A stretch of DNA of 64,000 bases from Nostoc sp. 'Peltigera membranacea cyanobiont' N6 (GCF_002949735.1 NZ_CP026681.1:3858501-3922500), one strand, 5' to 3'; shown: positions 35,186 through 44,673, numbered from the stretch's first letter. The notes: generated from the letters alone by a model not told the origin. Numbers and translations are program-made.

Positions 35186-35905
35186 ATGAGCGCAACACAA
35201 TCTAACAATCTGCCACTTTGGGTACAGGATCGAGATAAAGTGATAGCAGAAAGCACTGATGTCGAGTGGCGCTATCAGACACCGCCTGATTATTCTCGTT
35301 CCAAAGAGAATCTCGCCCAAGAAAGTATCCACAATCACCTTGAAGGTACACTAGAAGCGATCGTGCAAAACTTGGTGCGAACCTTTGAGATGGAAGTATC
35401 TTTCAAAGCTAACCCGCAGCAGTGGTTATCTATTGTCAACGAACAGTTTCGCGTGAGTACCAACGGGGGAGTAGAGTACACAGCAGCAGATGTATCAGCC
35501 CAAGGTACTTACAATTTATTTATGCCTGATTCAGAGCATTACAAGGCTTCAGAAGAAAGCTTTGAATCATCCGCAAAAGTCTTCCATACAACATTTCCTC
35601 AAGGATTTCCTTGGGAAGTGCTGGAAGTTTTCTCAGGGCCACCAAATGTCACATTCAAATGGCGGCATTGGGGACATTTTAACGGAGAATACAAAGGCCA
35701 TGCACCGACTGGAGAGACAATAGAAATTATCGGCATGAGTATTGCAAAAGTTACCGATGACTTAAAGGTTATTTCCTTAGAACACTACTTCGACAATAAT
35801 CTGTTCTTGGAAAAGCTAACATCTGGTGGCAAACAGACAAATGCCCAAAAGCCGACAAGTGCTTGTCCGTTCAGTTCTTGGTTCAATAAATCTCGCAAGA
35901 GTTAG
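35186..35905 (+). CDS. SnoaL-like / ester cyclase-type protein
   Basis: From ATG 35186 a soluble protein of 239 residues. The central part (TLEAIVQNLVRTFEMEVSFK, then FKWRHWGHFNGEYKGHAPTGE and IEIIGMSIAKVTDDLKV) has the pattern of the NTF2/SnoaL fold. Plant and cyanobacterial homologues are sometimes called pathogen-related proteins. The C-terminus ends in CPFSSWFNKSRKS. The catalytic function is not known. The frame is open from 35135 but the ATG gives a sensible N-terminus; no strong ribosome-binding site is seen. Confidence 0.65.
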   Translation: MSATQSNNLPLWVQDRDKVIAESTDVEWRYQTPPDYSRSKENLAQESIHNHLEGTLEAIVQNLVRTFEMEVSFKANPQQWLSIVNEQFRVSTNGGVEYTAADVSAQGTYNLFMPDSEHYKASEESFESSAKVFHTTFPQGFPWEVLEVFSGPPNVTFKWRHWGHFNGEYKGHAPTGETIEIIGMSIAKVTDDLKVISLEHYFDNNLFLEKLTSGGKQTNAQKPTSACPFSSWFNKSRKS

Positions 35906-35970
35906 TTCGTAAGGGTACAGAATGTAGTACTGTGCCCTTACATGATTCACACAGCAACCAAAGGATGAAA

Positions 35971-36300
35971 ATGCAAACATACTATTACGTTTTGGCTAGT
36001 CTTCGCTTTCTTCTCCAAGAAGAACCCATACAGGAAGTTATCAAAGAACGGACTCGTCACTACCACGAACAAGAAAAACAACTAGATTTTTGGTTGGTTG
36101 AGCAACCTGCTTTCTTGGAAGCACCCGAATTTGCACAGCTAAAGGCAAAGTGTCCCCAACCAGCAGTAGCAATTATTTCTACAAATCCCCAATTTATTAC
36201 TTGGTTAAAACTGCGTTTAGAGTACGTCATCACTGGAGAATTCCAGGCTCCTTCTGAGACAATACCAGATGCTTTGGCATCATTGGCTACCGTATCTTAG
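35971..36300 (+). CDS. ycf54: Ycf54 / DUF2488 protein of the Mg-protoporphyrin monomethyl ester cyclase
   Basis: A 109-residue protein. YYYVLASLRFLLQEEPIQEV, ERTRHYHEQEKQLDFWLVEQP and ITWLKLRLEYVITGEF are the Ycf54 signature. In Synechocystis Ycf54 is needed for accumulation and activity of the oxidative cyclase (AcsF/CycI) that closes ring E of chlorophyll. The start is taken at ATG 35971, with AAGGA 6 nt upstream; an in-frame ATG at 35965 overlaps that site. AcsF is not in the window. Confidence 0.92.
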   Translation: MQTYYYVLASLRFLLQEEPIQEVIKERTRHYHEQEKQLDFWLVEQPAFLEAPEFAQLKAKCPQPAVAIISTNPQFITWLKLRLEYVITGEFQAPSETIPDALASLATVS

Positions 36301-36302
36301 AT

Positions 36303-36372
36303 AATTGGGCATTGGGCATGGGGCATTGGTCAATCATCAATAGATTCTTCTCCCCCCAGTCCCCAATCCCTA
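36303..36372. repeat. GGGCATT heptamer repeat downstream of ycf54
   Basis: ATTGGGCATTGGGCATGGGGCATTGG, then after a spacer CCCCCCAGTCCCCAATCCC. Again an inverted arrangement of heptamers. Confidence 0.75.
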
Positions 36373-36498
36373 ATTTTATTTTTGAGTTACAAATATATTT
36401 TGTAACACTCCTTGCATTCCCATACTGAAGTAGCTAGGTTTTCAGCTTTTTTCTTATAAAATCTTCTAGGACACCTTGATTTACATAATCTAACTTTT

Positions 36499-37167
36499 GT
36501 GCATAGATTTCAGATTTTACCAAGTGTTTTAGGATTAGCTATCGCAGGGTTGATTGGTGGCATGAGTTCTGTTTTTGCTCAACAAGCCATTCCTGTTTGT
36601 CAACCACCGATTTCGGGTGAGTATCTTTTATTAGTAGTCAGTCCCACAGCAAATAATCAAAAGCAGTTGCGTAGTGCCTTACCGCCTGAACTGAAGACCA
36701 TTACCTGCAAATATCTCAACGAAACTGTGACGCGAATCGGGGGCTTTAAAAAAATTGATGATGCCAATCGATGGGCAAGGTATGTAAGTAATATTGTTGG
36801 CTTGTCTGCCATCATCACCACTCGACCGACAACGGCAGATGTGCAGCCACAGCAACGGGCACAGCAACAGGCACAGCAACAGCCACTTCAGCAGACAGTT
36901 AACTATAATCCCCAAGCATTAGGAGAAGGTTATGCAGTGTTGGTAGATTATTACAACCGTCCTGAACTAGTAAGTAGCGTACAGCAAGCAGTAGGAGGTA
37001 ACGTAGGTTTTGTTTCTTATGGACAACGCCCTTATTTGCTAGCAGTATATACAACCAACCAAAGTGAAGCATACAACACATTACAGAAGCTGAACAATGG
37101 CGGTTTTGTTGCCAGTATAGTAGATAGTCGTAAGGTGATTCTGCTGCGCTCAACAGTGCGCTTGTAG
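36499..37167 (+). CDS. Secreted protein with SPOR-like segment, unknown function
   Basis: 222 residues with an N-terminal signal peptide (about 1-28; SVLGLAIAGLIGGMSSVFA, cleavage after VFA-QQ). The body has two related alpha/beta segments, SGEYLLLVVSP...GGFKKIDDANRWARYVSNIVG and GYAVLVDYYNR...SEAYNTLQKLNNGGF, resembling SPOR-type repeats, separated by a glutamine-rich linker. Predicted periplasmic, possibly binding peptidoglycan, but function is not established. GTG start. Faces a PAP2-type gene, with a palindrome between the two. Confidence 0.7.
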   Translation: MHRFQILPSVLGLAIAGLIGGMSSVFAQQAIPVCQPPISGEYLLLVVSPTANNQKQLRSALPPELKTITCKYLNETVTRIGGFKKIDDANRWARYVSNIVGLSAIITTRPTTADVQPQQRAQQQAQQQPLQQTVNYNPQALGEGYAVLVDYYNRPELVSSVQQAVGGNVGFVSYGQRPYLLAVYTTNQSEAYNTLQKLNNGGFVASIVDSRKVILLRSTVRL

Positions 37168-37208
37168 TGATATTAAGTTTTCTGAAAGACTGATGCGATC
37201 TACCAAGT

Positions 37209-37236
37209 TGGTAATTTGTCAGTTGACAAATTACCA
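37209..37236. terminator. Perfect palindrome between convergent genes
   Basis: TGGTAATTTGTCA-GT-TGACAAATTACCA, 13-bp arms and a 2-nt loop. There is no U tract; a bidirectional terminator or a recombination-type hairpin is possible. Confidence 0.45.
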
Positions 37237-37282
37237 GTTACCAATTAAAAATAGTCGCTCAAACAAAGATTCATGCCCTAGC

Positions 37283-37738
37283 TTAATAAGCAGACCTAGC
37301 TAACCAATAGATAGTTATACCCAAAGCCGACCCAGCTATTACCTGAACTGGTGTATGTCCGAGTAATTCCTTCAAACGGTCTTGGCTAAAGTCTGGTTTT
37401 TCATGAAATAATTCATCAATCATTTGATTGAGGATACGAGCTTGCTTACCAGCTGCTTGACGAACTCCGGCTGCATCATACATGACGATGATGGCAAAAA
37501 TCATCGCAACGGCAAAATCAGGAGATGCCCAACCCACTGTTTGCCCCACACCAGCAGCTAAAGCTGTAACTAAAGCTGAATGGGCACTGGGCATACCTCC
37601 GGTTGTCACCAAAACACGTACATTGAGTTTGCGATGTTTGACGATCTCGACTACAAGCTTTAATGCTTGAGCAATTAAACAAGCTACCAGAGCAACCAGC
37701 AGCACCCGGTTGTCTAAAATGTTGCCTATGTCCTGCAT
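37283..37738 (-). CDS. Divergent PAP2 family protein (DUF212)
   Basis: A 151-residue membrane protein of the DUF212 type, related to acid phosphatases of the PAP2 group. TTGGMPSAHSALVTALA at about residues 45-61 is the core motif (PSAHS), with VMYDAAGVRQAAGKQARILN downstream and a C-terminal hydrophobic helix (VIAGSALGITIYWLA). N-terminal helix LLVALVACLIAQALKLVVEI. In cyanobacteria and plants this gene often lies close to crtE, as it does here (276 bp away, same strand). The substrate is unknown. Confidence 0.88.
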   Translation of the reverse strand: MQDIGNILDNRVLLVALVACLIAQALKLVVEIVKHRKLNVRVLVTTGGMPSAHSALVTALAAGVGQTVGWASPDFAVAMIFAIIVMYDAAGVRQAAGKQARILNQMIDELFHEKPDFSQDRLKELLGHTPVQVIAGSALGITIYWLARSAY

Positions 37739-38013
37739 GGTATTTTGGTTAGGTTAGTAAATATTAGCAGCAGTTGTTGGTTGAGGAAACATTTAGATTC
37801 AACCCAAAATCTAAAATTAACCTAGTACATCACGGCGAAAACAGACCAATTATTCAAAATTGCCTAAAAGCCGATCGAATAAGCTTTTTGAATTTTGAAT
37901 TTTGAATTCTGCTGGGCGGTAGTAGTACAGCATCGTGTAAATAAACCACCCACTCCCAACTCCCAATGAATGAAACCCTGCGGGATAAGAATTGATCGTG
38001 CCACAAAGCGTTG

Positions 38014-38946
38014 CTAATTATTGCGGCTGGTAATAAAATGAGCGATCGCTTGGAGTTGCTTGGCTTTCTCCCCAAATGGTTCTAATTCCACACAAGCTGC
38101 TTCAACTAACTCTTGGGCTTTTGAGCGCGATTCCTCAAGTCCCCAAAGGCTGGGATAGGTCACTTTCTGGGCTTTTTGGTCTTTACCAGCTGTTTTACCT
38201 AATTGCTCTTGGGTAGAAGTGATATCCAAAATATCATCTATGATTTGGAATGCTAGCCCAATATTTTGAGCATAACGGGTCAGTCGCTGCACATCTTCAG
38301 GTGATGCCCCAGCGACGATCCCACCACAAACTACAGAAGCTTCCAAAAGGGCGGCCGTTTTGTGTTTATGAATAAAATTTAGCGTTTCTAGGGAAATATC
38401 GGATTTACCTTCCGACTCTAAATCGACAACTTGACCGCCAACCAAACCAGCTGCCCCCAGCGCCCTACCAAGACGGATAACTACCTGCAATACTAGCTCT
38501 CTCTTAACGCTTTGGGGGGTTTCAAGGGCAACAAACTCAAAAGCGAGTGCCAACAAGCCGTCCCCAGCTAAAATCGCCACATCTTCGCCATAGACTTTAT
38601 GATTGGTCAGCTTTCCCCGCCGATAATCGTCATTATCCATCGCTGGGAGATCGTCATGAATCAACGACATTGTGTGGATCATTTCCACTGCACAAGCTGT
38701 TGGCATAGCCATTTCAATAGTTCCACCAATCATTTCACAGGTAGCAAGACAAAGAATGGGACGTACCCGCTTGCCTCCAGCTAATAATGAATAGCGCATC
38801 GACTCATAAATCTTTTCTGGATAAATGATGGGGATAGCCCGATCTAAAGCATTATCGCAAAGCTTTTGTCGCTCTTTTAGATAGACTGCTAAGTTAAACG
38901 TGGCTTCCTCTGGTGGTATCTTTTGAACGTTATCAGTTGCTACCAT
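38014..38946 (-). CDS. crtE: Geranylgeranyl diphosphate synthase
   Basis: A polyprenyl synthase making GGPP for carotenoids, chlorophyll phytyl chains and quinones. The first aspartate-rich motif is HDDLPAMDNDDYRRG (about residues 92-106, the DDxxxxD type) and the second is QIIDDILD (about 234-241). GGKRVRPIL is also visible. Length 310 fits the bacterial/plant type II synthases. ATG start at 38946. Likely transcribed with folD upstream, 146 bp away on the same strand, or alone. Confidence 0.93.
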   Translation of the reverse strand: MVATDNVQKIPPEEATFNLAVYLKERQKLCDNALDRAIPIIYPEKIYESMRYSLLAGGKRVRPILCLATCEMIGGTIEMAMPTACAVEMIHTMSLIHDDLPAMDNDDYRRGKLTNHKVYGEDVAILAGDGLLALAFEFVALETPQSVKRELVLQVVIRLGRALGAAGLVGGQVVDLESEGKSDISLETLNFIHKHKTAALLEASVVCGGIVAGASPEDVQRLTRYAQNIGLAFQIIDDILDITSTQEQLGKTAGKDQKAQKVTYPSLWGLEESRSKAQELVEAACVELEPFGEKAKQLQAIAHFITSRNN

Positions 38947-39092
38947 TCTTTAATTCCTGATATTTTGGGATTTTCGTCTCATACGTCACAATTTTAAGGT
39001 GCTGTGGCGCTGAAATAAATGAAGAATTAGGAGTTAGGAGTTAAGAATTAGCATTAATAACTCTTAACTTTTAACTCATTACTCATTGCTCT

Positions 39093-39980
39093 TCACTCTC
39101 TTTCTTCTCTTGCCGCTTTGGAATAGCTGTTAAATGTATTTTGCAACAATATGGCTACAGTCATAGGACCAACACCGCCAGGGACGGGAGTGATAAATCC
39201 TGCTATAGCAGCTGTTGATTCAAAGTGGACATCGCCAATTAAGCGACTTTTGCCATTAGCATCGGTGACGCGATTCATTCCCACATCTACCACAACAGCA
39301 CCTGGTTTTACCATATCAGCAGCGATCAATCCAGGACGACCGACTGCTGCAATTAGAATATCAGCATTTTGGGTGATGGCTTTCAGGTCATGCGATCGCG
39401 AGTGAGCGATCGTGACTGTGGCATCAGCTTCTAATAACATCAATGCCATAGGTTTACCCACCAAAATACTGCGTCCCACGACTACTGCCTGTTTTCCCTG
39501 CAAGGGAATCTCATAAGCTTCTAAAAGCCGCATTACACCAGCCGGAGTACAACTGCGTAAACCAGTTTCTCCCCGTACTAATCGCCCCAAATTAACTGGG
39601 TGTAATCCATCAGCATCTTTATCAGGATCGATTTGATGTAGCAGAGTCACAGCATCCAAGTGGTTAGGTAAGGGTAGCTGTACCAGAATGCCATCCACCC
39701 GTTCATCTTGGTTTAGTGCAGCTATGACCTCTTCTAACTCTTCAAGGGTTGTTTGGGCTGGGAAATGCTTACCAAAAGAGGCGATGCCAACCTTAGCGCA
39801 GGCTTTTTCTTTATTGCGGACATAAGCGGCTGACGCTGGGTTATCGCCAACCATCAACACTGCTAAACCTGGGGGTCGTCCAATTTTTGGTTGTAATTGT
39901 GTAATAGCAACAGAAAGTTCTTGCTGAATTTTTGCTGCTATTGCTTTACCATCAAGAAGTTTGGCAGTTTTTGTTTCCAT
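39093..39980 (-). CDS. folD: Bifunctional methylenetetrahydrofolate dehydrogenase/cyclohydrolase
   Basis: Interconverts 5,10-methylene-THF and 10-formyl-THF in one-carbon metabolism. YVRNKEKACAKVGI (catalytic lysine in YxxxK), QLPLPNHLD, DADGLHPVNLGRL, then VVGRSILVGKPMALMLL for NADP binding and PVPGGVGPMTVAILLQNT at the C-terminus. 295 residues, as usual. ATG at 39980. Followed by crtE on the same strand. Confidence 0.96.
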   Translation of the reverse strand: METKTAKLLDGKAIAAKIQQELSVAITQLQPKIGRPPGLAVLMVGDNPASAAYVRNKEKACAKVGIASFGKHFPAQTTLEELEEVIAALNQDERVDGILVQLPLPNHLDAVTLLHQIDPDKDADGLHPVNLGRLVRGETGLRSCTPAGVMRLLEAYEIPLQGKQAVVVGRSILVGKPMALMLLEADATVTIAHSRSHDLKAITQNADILIAAVGRPGLIAADMVKPGAVVVDVGMNRVTDANGKSRLIGDVHFESTAAIAGFITPVPGGVGPMTVAILLQNTFNSYSKAAREERE

Positions 39981-40225
39981 AAAAATTCCTAACTAATCTA
40001 TAATTCGCCTTTTGTCCGAAGTCTGGAGTAGAAATATTGACTATTGACTTTTAATTATTAATGTGTATCTGTTTGATGTCGTAGCGTTTCTCTCAGAGTA
40101 AAACCATAATGCTTATTTTCTCAGATCGACAGCTTTATCTGAAGAATAAAGAATTGCAGGATGAAATTCAGAACATTTTTTGCTCAGTTGAGAGTGTGTT
40201 TCTGAAACCGCAGAGAATATTATAG

Positions 40226-40714
40226 ATGGGAACTGACCTGATGAAACTGGCGACAAACCAAGCAGTGAAGCAAAAATTTGCTCAATCGATGGCTTTCATG
40301 CAACAAACAAAAAATTTGTCCCTTTCGTTCTTGGACGGACACAGGATTGTTCCGTACCGCCTGGGGTTGATTTTTTTATTGGTGGTGGGACTTTCTAGTT
40401 GTGGTAGTTTAACCTCGCCTGGCTTGAATGGGACTAATTTTAAAATTGGTACCAATGTCACCCCAATTCGAGAAATTAAACCAGAACAAGACAATCAGGC
40501 TACAGTTTACATCCAAGGTCAGGTGGAAAACCAAGCTCCCTTAATGAAGCAATGGGCTTATCAAATTAATGACTCCACTGGCAAAATTTGGGTTGTCACC
40601 AATCAAAAGAATCTAGGTAAGGGAGCGCAAGTGGTGATTAAGGGTAAAGTTCGCTACCGAAGTATCCCTTTAGGTGGTAAAGAATTGGGGGAAGTTTATC
40701 TAGAAGAAGAATAA
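40226..40714 (+). CDS. Putative lipoprotein with OB-fold-like domain
   Basis: 162 residues. A hydrophobic segment (LGLIFLLVVGLSSCGS) near residues 47-62 ends in LSSC, a good lipobox, but is preceded by about 45 residues, so a later start (for example the ATG at 40289, MAFMQQ) is possible. The rest reads TVYIQGQVENQAPLMKQWAYQINDSTGKIWVV and then VVIKGKVRYRSIPLGGKELGEVYLEE, a single beta-barrel (OB-fold) pattern like nucleic-acid-binding or YgiW-type domains. It precedes a Nudix gene by 21 bp and may share its transcript. Confidence 0.65.
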   Translation: MGTDLMKLATNQAVKQKFAQSMAFMQQTKNLSLSFLDGHRIVPYRLGLIFLLVVGLSSCGSLTSPGLNGTNFKIGTNVTPIREIKPEQDNQATVYIQGQVENQAPLMKQWAYQINDSTGKIWVVTNQKNLGKGAQVVIKGKVRYRSIPLGGKELGEVYLEEE

Positions 40715-40735
40715 TTAGCAATTAAAAATTAATAT

Positions 40736-41167
40736 ATGAACAATCAACCGGTGCATGTAGCGATCGCAATTCTCTATCAAAAAAACAAGTTTCTCATGCA
40801 ACTACGCGACAACATCCCCGGTATTCTCTACCCTGGTTATTGGGCGCTATTTGGCGGTCATCTCGAACCTGGTGAAACGCCAGATATAGCAGTGAAGCGA
40901 GAAATTTTAGAAGAAATCGGCTACAACCTACCACCCTTTGTGGAATTTGGCTGTTATCCCGATGAAAGAGTTGTCCGTCATGTCTTTCATGCACCACTCT
41001 TGGTGGAATTAAATCAACTGGTTTTGAATGAAGGCTGGGATATGGGATTATTGACCCCAGAAGATATCCACCAAGGTAACTGTTATTCGCAAAACGCTGG
41101 CGAAGTCCGACCTTTAGGAAATATGCATCGGAGAATTATGTTGGATTTTATGGGGATAAATTCTTAA
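40736..41167 (+). CDS. Nudix hydrolase
   Basis: A 143-residue Nudix protein. The Nudix box GHLEPGETPDIAVKREILEE then IGY matches GX5EX7REUXEEXGU exactly (about residues 42-64), with the metal-binding glutamates. The substrate, a nucleoside diphosphate derivative, cannot be named. It starts 21 bp after the lipoprotein gene. The stop codon is directly followed by a heptamer tandem array. Confidence 0.9.
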   Translation: MNNQPVHVAIAILYQKNKFLMQLRDNIPGILYPGYWALFGGHLEPGETPDIAVKREILEEIGYNLPPFVEFGCYPDERVVRHVFHAPLLVELNQLVLNEGWDMGLLTPEDIHQGNCYSQNAGEVRPLGNMHRRIMLDFMGINS

Positions 41168-41168
41168 T

Positions 41169-41255
41169 GGGGATTGGGGATTGGGGATTGGGGATTGGGG
41201 ATTGGGGATTGGGGATTGGGGATTGGGGATTGGGGATTGGGGATTGGGGATTGGG
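41169..41255. repeat. GGGGATT heptamer tandem array, about 12 copies
   Basis: Twelve near-perfect copies of GGGGATT starting 2 nt after the Nudix stop. The cleanest array of the window. A C-rich block (CTGCTCCCC type) follows at 41279-41372 and could pair with it. Confidence 0.95.
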
Positions 41256-41414
41256 TTATTAATTAGTTATTCTTTCTCTCCCTGCCCCCTGCTCCCCTAC
41301 TCCCCCTGCTCCCCTGCTCCCCCTACTCCCCCTGCCCCCTACTCCCCCTGCTCCCCTAACTCCCCAATCCTAGAAGCCAAAATAAAGTTATAACTCTTGT
41401 GGAGTAATCACATA

Positions 41415-42518
41415 ATGCAATCAGCAAACAAACTACCGCGATGGTTAACTATAGGATTGGCATTTCCTATTGCTATTCTCAACGGTTGGCTATTAATCCA
41501 GGTTGTACAGTATTTTCAACCCTTGGTCAGCATTATCGCCGCCGCCATCCTACTGGCTTTTGTCTTGAACTATCCCATCCAGTTTTTGCAAGAACAAGGG
41601 GTAAAACGTAATTTAGCGATCGCAGGAGTGTTGCTTTTAACTCTAGTGATTTTAGTCGCTTTAGGCATCACCTTGGTTCCGCTGATTATCCAGCAACTCA
41701 ACGAGCTAGCCAATATTTTGCCCAGTTGGATTGATTCTGGAACTCAGCAACTGCAAGCCTTCCAGGATTGGGCGTTAAGTCAACAACAACTTCCCATTAA
41801 TTTAAGTGGTTTATTTACCCAAGTTCTCGATCGATTATCTAACCAACTTCAGTCCTTTACTGGTAGAATCCTTGGTTTTGCCGTCGATACTATTGGTATT
41901 GTTCTCAACGTGCTACTGGCGGTAGTGCTGACTGTCTATCTAATATTAAACGGCGAGCGTCTTTGGGATGGAATATTTCAGTGGTTTCCCCATAACATTG
42001 GGTTAAGATTGCGGGAATTACTGCGAGAGGATTTTCAGAATTACTTTATCGGTCAAGCAACATTGGGAGCCGTGTTAGGTGTGACAATTACACTGGCATT
42101 TGTGGCGCTGCAAGTTCCCCTGGCTTTGCTTTTTGGCCTCGGTATTGGTTTGTTTTCTCTCTTCCCTTTTGGTACAGGAGTAGGTATTGCTATAGTCAGT
42201 CTTTTGGTGGCGTTGCAAAACTTTTGGTTAGGAGTTGAAGTTTTAGGTGTAGCTGTTGCAATCGACCAAGTTAATTCTAATTTTATTGCACCTCGAATTC
42301 TTGGTAATTTGACTGGTTTAAATCCTGTGTGGGTAGTGATTTCTTTGCTATTAGGGGCAAAATTAGGAGGAGTGCTGGGTTTGCTAATTGCAATCCCGAT
42401 TGCCAGTTTTATCAAGGGTACAACTGATAGTTGGCGGGCTGGAGAGTTTAATAAGATAGATGATATTGTGTCAGAGCCTGTTACGGTAACAACTGAAAAA
42501 GCAGGAACTTATAGTTAG
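41415..42518 (+). CDS. AI-2E family transporter (DUF20 permease)
   Basis: A 367-residue polytopic membrane protein of the AI-2E exporter superfamily (TqsA/PerM type). It has about eight hydrophobic segments; typical parts are LAFVLNYPIQFLQEQGVKR, LVPLIIQQLNELANILP, FPHNIGLRLRELLREDFQNY and GLNPVWVVISLLLGAKLGGVLG near the end. Members move autoinducer-2, indole or ions; the substrate is not known. The frame is open from TTG 41397, but ATG 41415 has GGAG about 10 nt upstream. Confidence 0.9.
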   Translation: MQSANKLPRWLTIGLAFPIAILNGWLLIQVVQYFQPLVSIIAAAILLAFVLNYPIQFLQEQGVKRNLAIAGVLLLTLVILVALGITLVPLIIQQLNELANILPSWIDSGTQQLQAFQDWALSQQQLPINLSGLFTQVLDRLSNQLQSFTGRILGFAVDTIGIVLNVLLAVVLTVYLILNGERLWDGIFQWFPHNIGLRLRELLREDFQNYFIGQATLGAVLGVTITLAFVALQVPLALLFGLGIGLFSLFPFGTGVGIAIVSLLVALQNFWLGVEVLGVAVAIDQVNSNFIAPRILGNLTGLNPVWVVISLLLGAKLGGVLGLLIAIPIASFIKGTTDSWRAGEFNKIDDIVSEPVTVTTEKAGTYS

Positions 42519-42593
42519 AATAAAATATGTACGTGAATAAAAACAGCTGATTATTTTCGTCCTAATTTTTTCCGGCTCCTTTTTCTAAATAAG

Positions 42594-43988
42594 TTAAGAA
42601 TTTAGGTGAACTGGGATTGCGATCGCGAACTCAGTTCCTTTGCCAAAAACCGATATGCACTCCAACTGACCACCGTGTTTTTCCACAACAATTTGATAGC
42701 TGATAGATAGACCTAATCCAGTTCCTTTCCCAACGGGTTTAGTTGTGAAAAAAGGATCGAATAATCGCTTTTGCAAACTCTCTGGAATCCCAGGGCCATT
42801 ATCGGAAATGCGAATAATTACTCGATCGTCATTGGTTAATTGAGTCCGAATACAAATTTTTCCTTTATCTATTAATAATGATTCTTCGAGAGCATCAATA
42901 GCATTTGCCAAAATATTCATAAATACCTGATTAAGTAACCCGGCATAGCATTCTACTTGGGGAAGTTCGCCATATTCTTTAATTATGTTGATGCTTTTAC
43001 CGGTTTGGTGGTTTTGGAGACGACTTTGTAAAATTACTAGGGTGCTATCAATACCTTCATGGATATCAACTAATTTTTTGTCAGATTCATCCAGACGAGA
43101 AAAGTTTCGTAAGGAAAGAATAATTTGCTCGATTCGCCTAGTACCAACCTCCATAGAAGTGAGAAGACGGGGGAGATCGGTAGTTAAAAAATCCAGTTCA
43201 ATTTGTGCGATCGCAGTTTTAATTTCCGCTTCTGGTTCGGGATAACATTGTTGGTATAATCTAATGAGATTGAGTATATTTTGACTATATTCGATGGCGT
43301 GGACAAGGTTCCCAGCAATAAAGTTGACAGGGTTGTTGATTTCGTGGGCAATACCAGCAACGAGTTGTCCTAATGCAGCCATCTTTTCATTTTGAATTAA
43401 TCGCGTATAGTTTTGCTGAAGATCGCAAAAGCCTGCTTTGGCAATTCTAGATTGTTCTTCTACTTGCTGTAGGTGAAGGAGTGTTAATACATGAATTTGG
43501 GAGTAGGCTAAGAGTAATTGATGAAAATCAACCACCTTATATTTTCCAGACGTAGTTTTAACTAAAATCGGCTCATAGGTGATTTGGGGTGGTTGTTGTA
43601 AAGTTGCCTGAGTAGCATTGACAATGAGCGTATCTTCAGAAAAGACTAATATCTCTGTCTGGAAAAACTTGTAAAGAATTCTAATCGGTTTTATGGAAAA
43701 TAGTGCCAAACTGTAGGGATAGCTCATCTGCTCAAAAAATTTCCGCCGGGAAATCATCCCCACATATTGTTGATTATTATTAAGGATGATTCCTGGTAAT
43801 AAAGGCTCTTGCTTAAAGAGGATAGCTAAATCATTGCCGGGACGCTCTACTTCGATGTGAACTTGCCAAGAGGGTAATTCCTGCAAAGTTGATTCTAATT
43901 GCAAGTTCGGTTCATCAGCTTTTGTTGTACCACCAATAATGGGCATACTCTCATGTCTTGACTGCCGAAGTAATATTTCTGGTAACAT
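42594..43988 (-). CDS. Histidine kinase with N-terminal CBS-like region (464 aa)
   Basis: A soluble kinase. The N-terminal ~170 residues (PLLPGIILNNNQQYVGMISRRKF, EPILVKTTSGKYKVVDFHQLL) look like a degenerate pair of CBS-type repeats and could bind a nucleotide. Then comes a helical link, the H-box GIAHEINNP (His near 217), SLRNFSRLDE, N-box NQVFMNILANAID, DNGPGIPE and GTGLGLSISY. No receiver domain. It is a close paralogue of the kinases at 19263 and 26283. It stands alone and converges with the AI-2E gene. Confidence 0.88.
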   Translation of the reverse strand: MLPEILLRQSRHESMPIIGGTTKADEPNLQLESTLQELPSWQVHIEVERPGNDLAILFKQEPLLPGIILNNNQQYVGMISRRKFFEQMSYPYSLALFSIKPIRILYKFFQTEILVFSEDTLIVNATQATLQQPPQITYEPILVKTTSGKYKVVDFHQLLLAYSQIHVLTLLHLQQVEEQSRIAKAGFCDLQQNYTRLIQNEKMAALGQLVAGIAHEINNPVNFIAGNLVHAIEYSQNILNLIRLYQQCYPEPEAEIKTAIAQIELDFLTTDLPRLLTSMEVGTRRIEQIILSLRNFSRLDESDKKLVDIHEGIDSTLVILQSRLQNHQTGKSINIIKEYGELPQVECYAGLLNQVFMNILANAIDALEESLLIDKGKICIRTQLTNDDRVIIRISDNGPGIPESLQKRLFDPFFTTKPVGKGTGLGLSISYQIVVEKHGGQLECISVFGKGTEFAIAIPVHLNS

Positions 43989-44673
43989 TATGAATACCCG
44001 TCTCTAGAATTTCAAAGTTCATCAATCGTTACAAACTTATCTTTCCCAGATTGCTGTCCAAAATTCACAGTGTAGATGCGGGAATATAGAGTACTTCAGC
44101 AAATCCAATATTTTGATGACTGCCTAGATGTTTAACTATTAGTGAATTTGGTAACTTAGAAATTCAATCTAGCCATTTATCTATTAAATAAGAATAATTT
44201 TAGTTATAGGTCTTAGGGACTTCCAAATAAAAAAATATCCCAAATTTTCTTGTGGGATGGGCATCTTGCCCGTCCCCAATATTAGGACGGGCAAGATGCC
44301 CATCCTACAAATGAATAATTTATTTCTTGGAAAGCCCTTATTACTTTTTATTGACTTGTTGGACAAAGGTATTCAAGGCAATTTGCATCACCTTTGTGTT
44401 GACTCTGGGCAAGATAAAAAACCAACTCTCACCCATGTTTGGCTGGACAAAGCCATAGCTGTACAACCACTGGTAAATAGAGCGATGGAGAGTCTCTCAA
44501 CGCTAGAAACTATCTTTACCTTGTGGAACTGGATTTAAATTTTATGAATGCAGTGAAACTGAAACCCAAATTTGTTTGCGATCGCACTACCTTGCAATGC
44601 TCCAAAGGGTCATTGCATCGATAAAAATGGATAAAGTCGAGCTAAGGATGAGAATTTTACCACTTCATCCTTT
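43989..44673. other. Intergenic region with a REP-like hairpin
   Basis: 685 bp without a convincing gene. A plus-strand frame at 44257-44538 is open for 93 codons, but its first third is the hairpin repeat and nothing is recognised in the rest (it reads VWLDKAIAVQPLVNRAMESL). A gene remnant is possible. The sequence towards Rrf2 contains nothing identifiable. Confidence 0.4.
44252..44307. repeat. Long palindrome, REP-like (GATGGGCATCTTGCCCGTCC)
   Basis: 24-nt arms with one mismatch (GGGATGGGCATCTTGCCCG against CGGGCAAGATGCCCATCCT) around an 8-nt loop. This kind of hairpin is dispersed in many cyanobacterial genomes. Confidence 0.85.

Noticed and set aside
40109..40225. 38-codon ORF ending directly before the lipoprotein gene (stop and ATG adjacent)
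   Set aside because: No ribosome-binding site and no recognisable sequence; could be a leader peptide but support is too weak.
41169..41255. CRISPR array
   Set aside because: The unit is a 7-bp simple tandem repeat with no spacers; the same applies to the 21-bp and 51-bp arrays. No cas gene is nearby; the RecB-like nuclease at 59199 is far from any repeat of that kind.
44257..44538. 93-codon plus-strand frame
   Set aside because: Its first third is the REP-like hairpin, no start signal is seen and the rest matches nothing I know.
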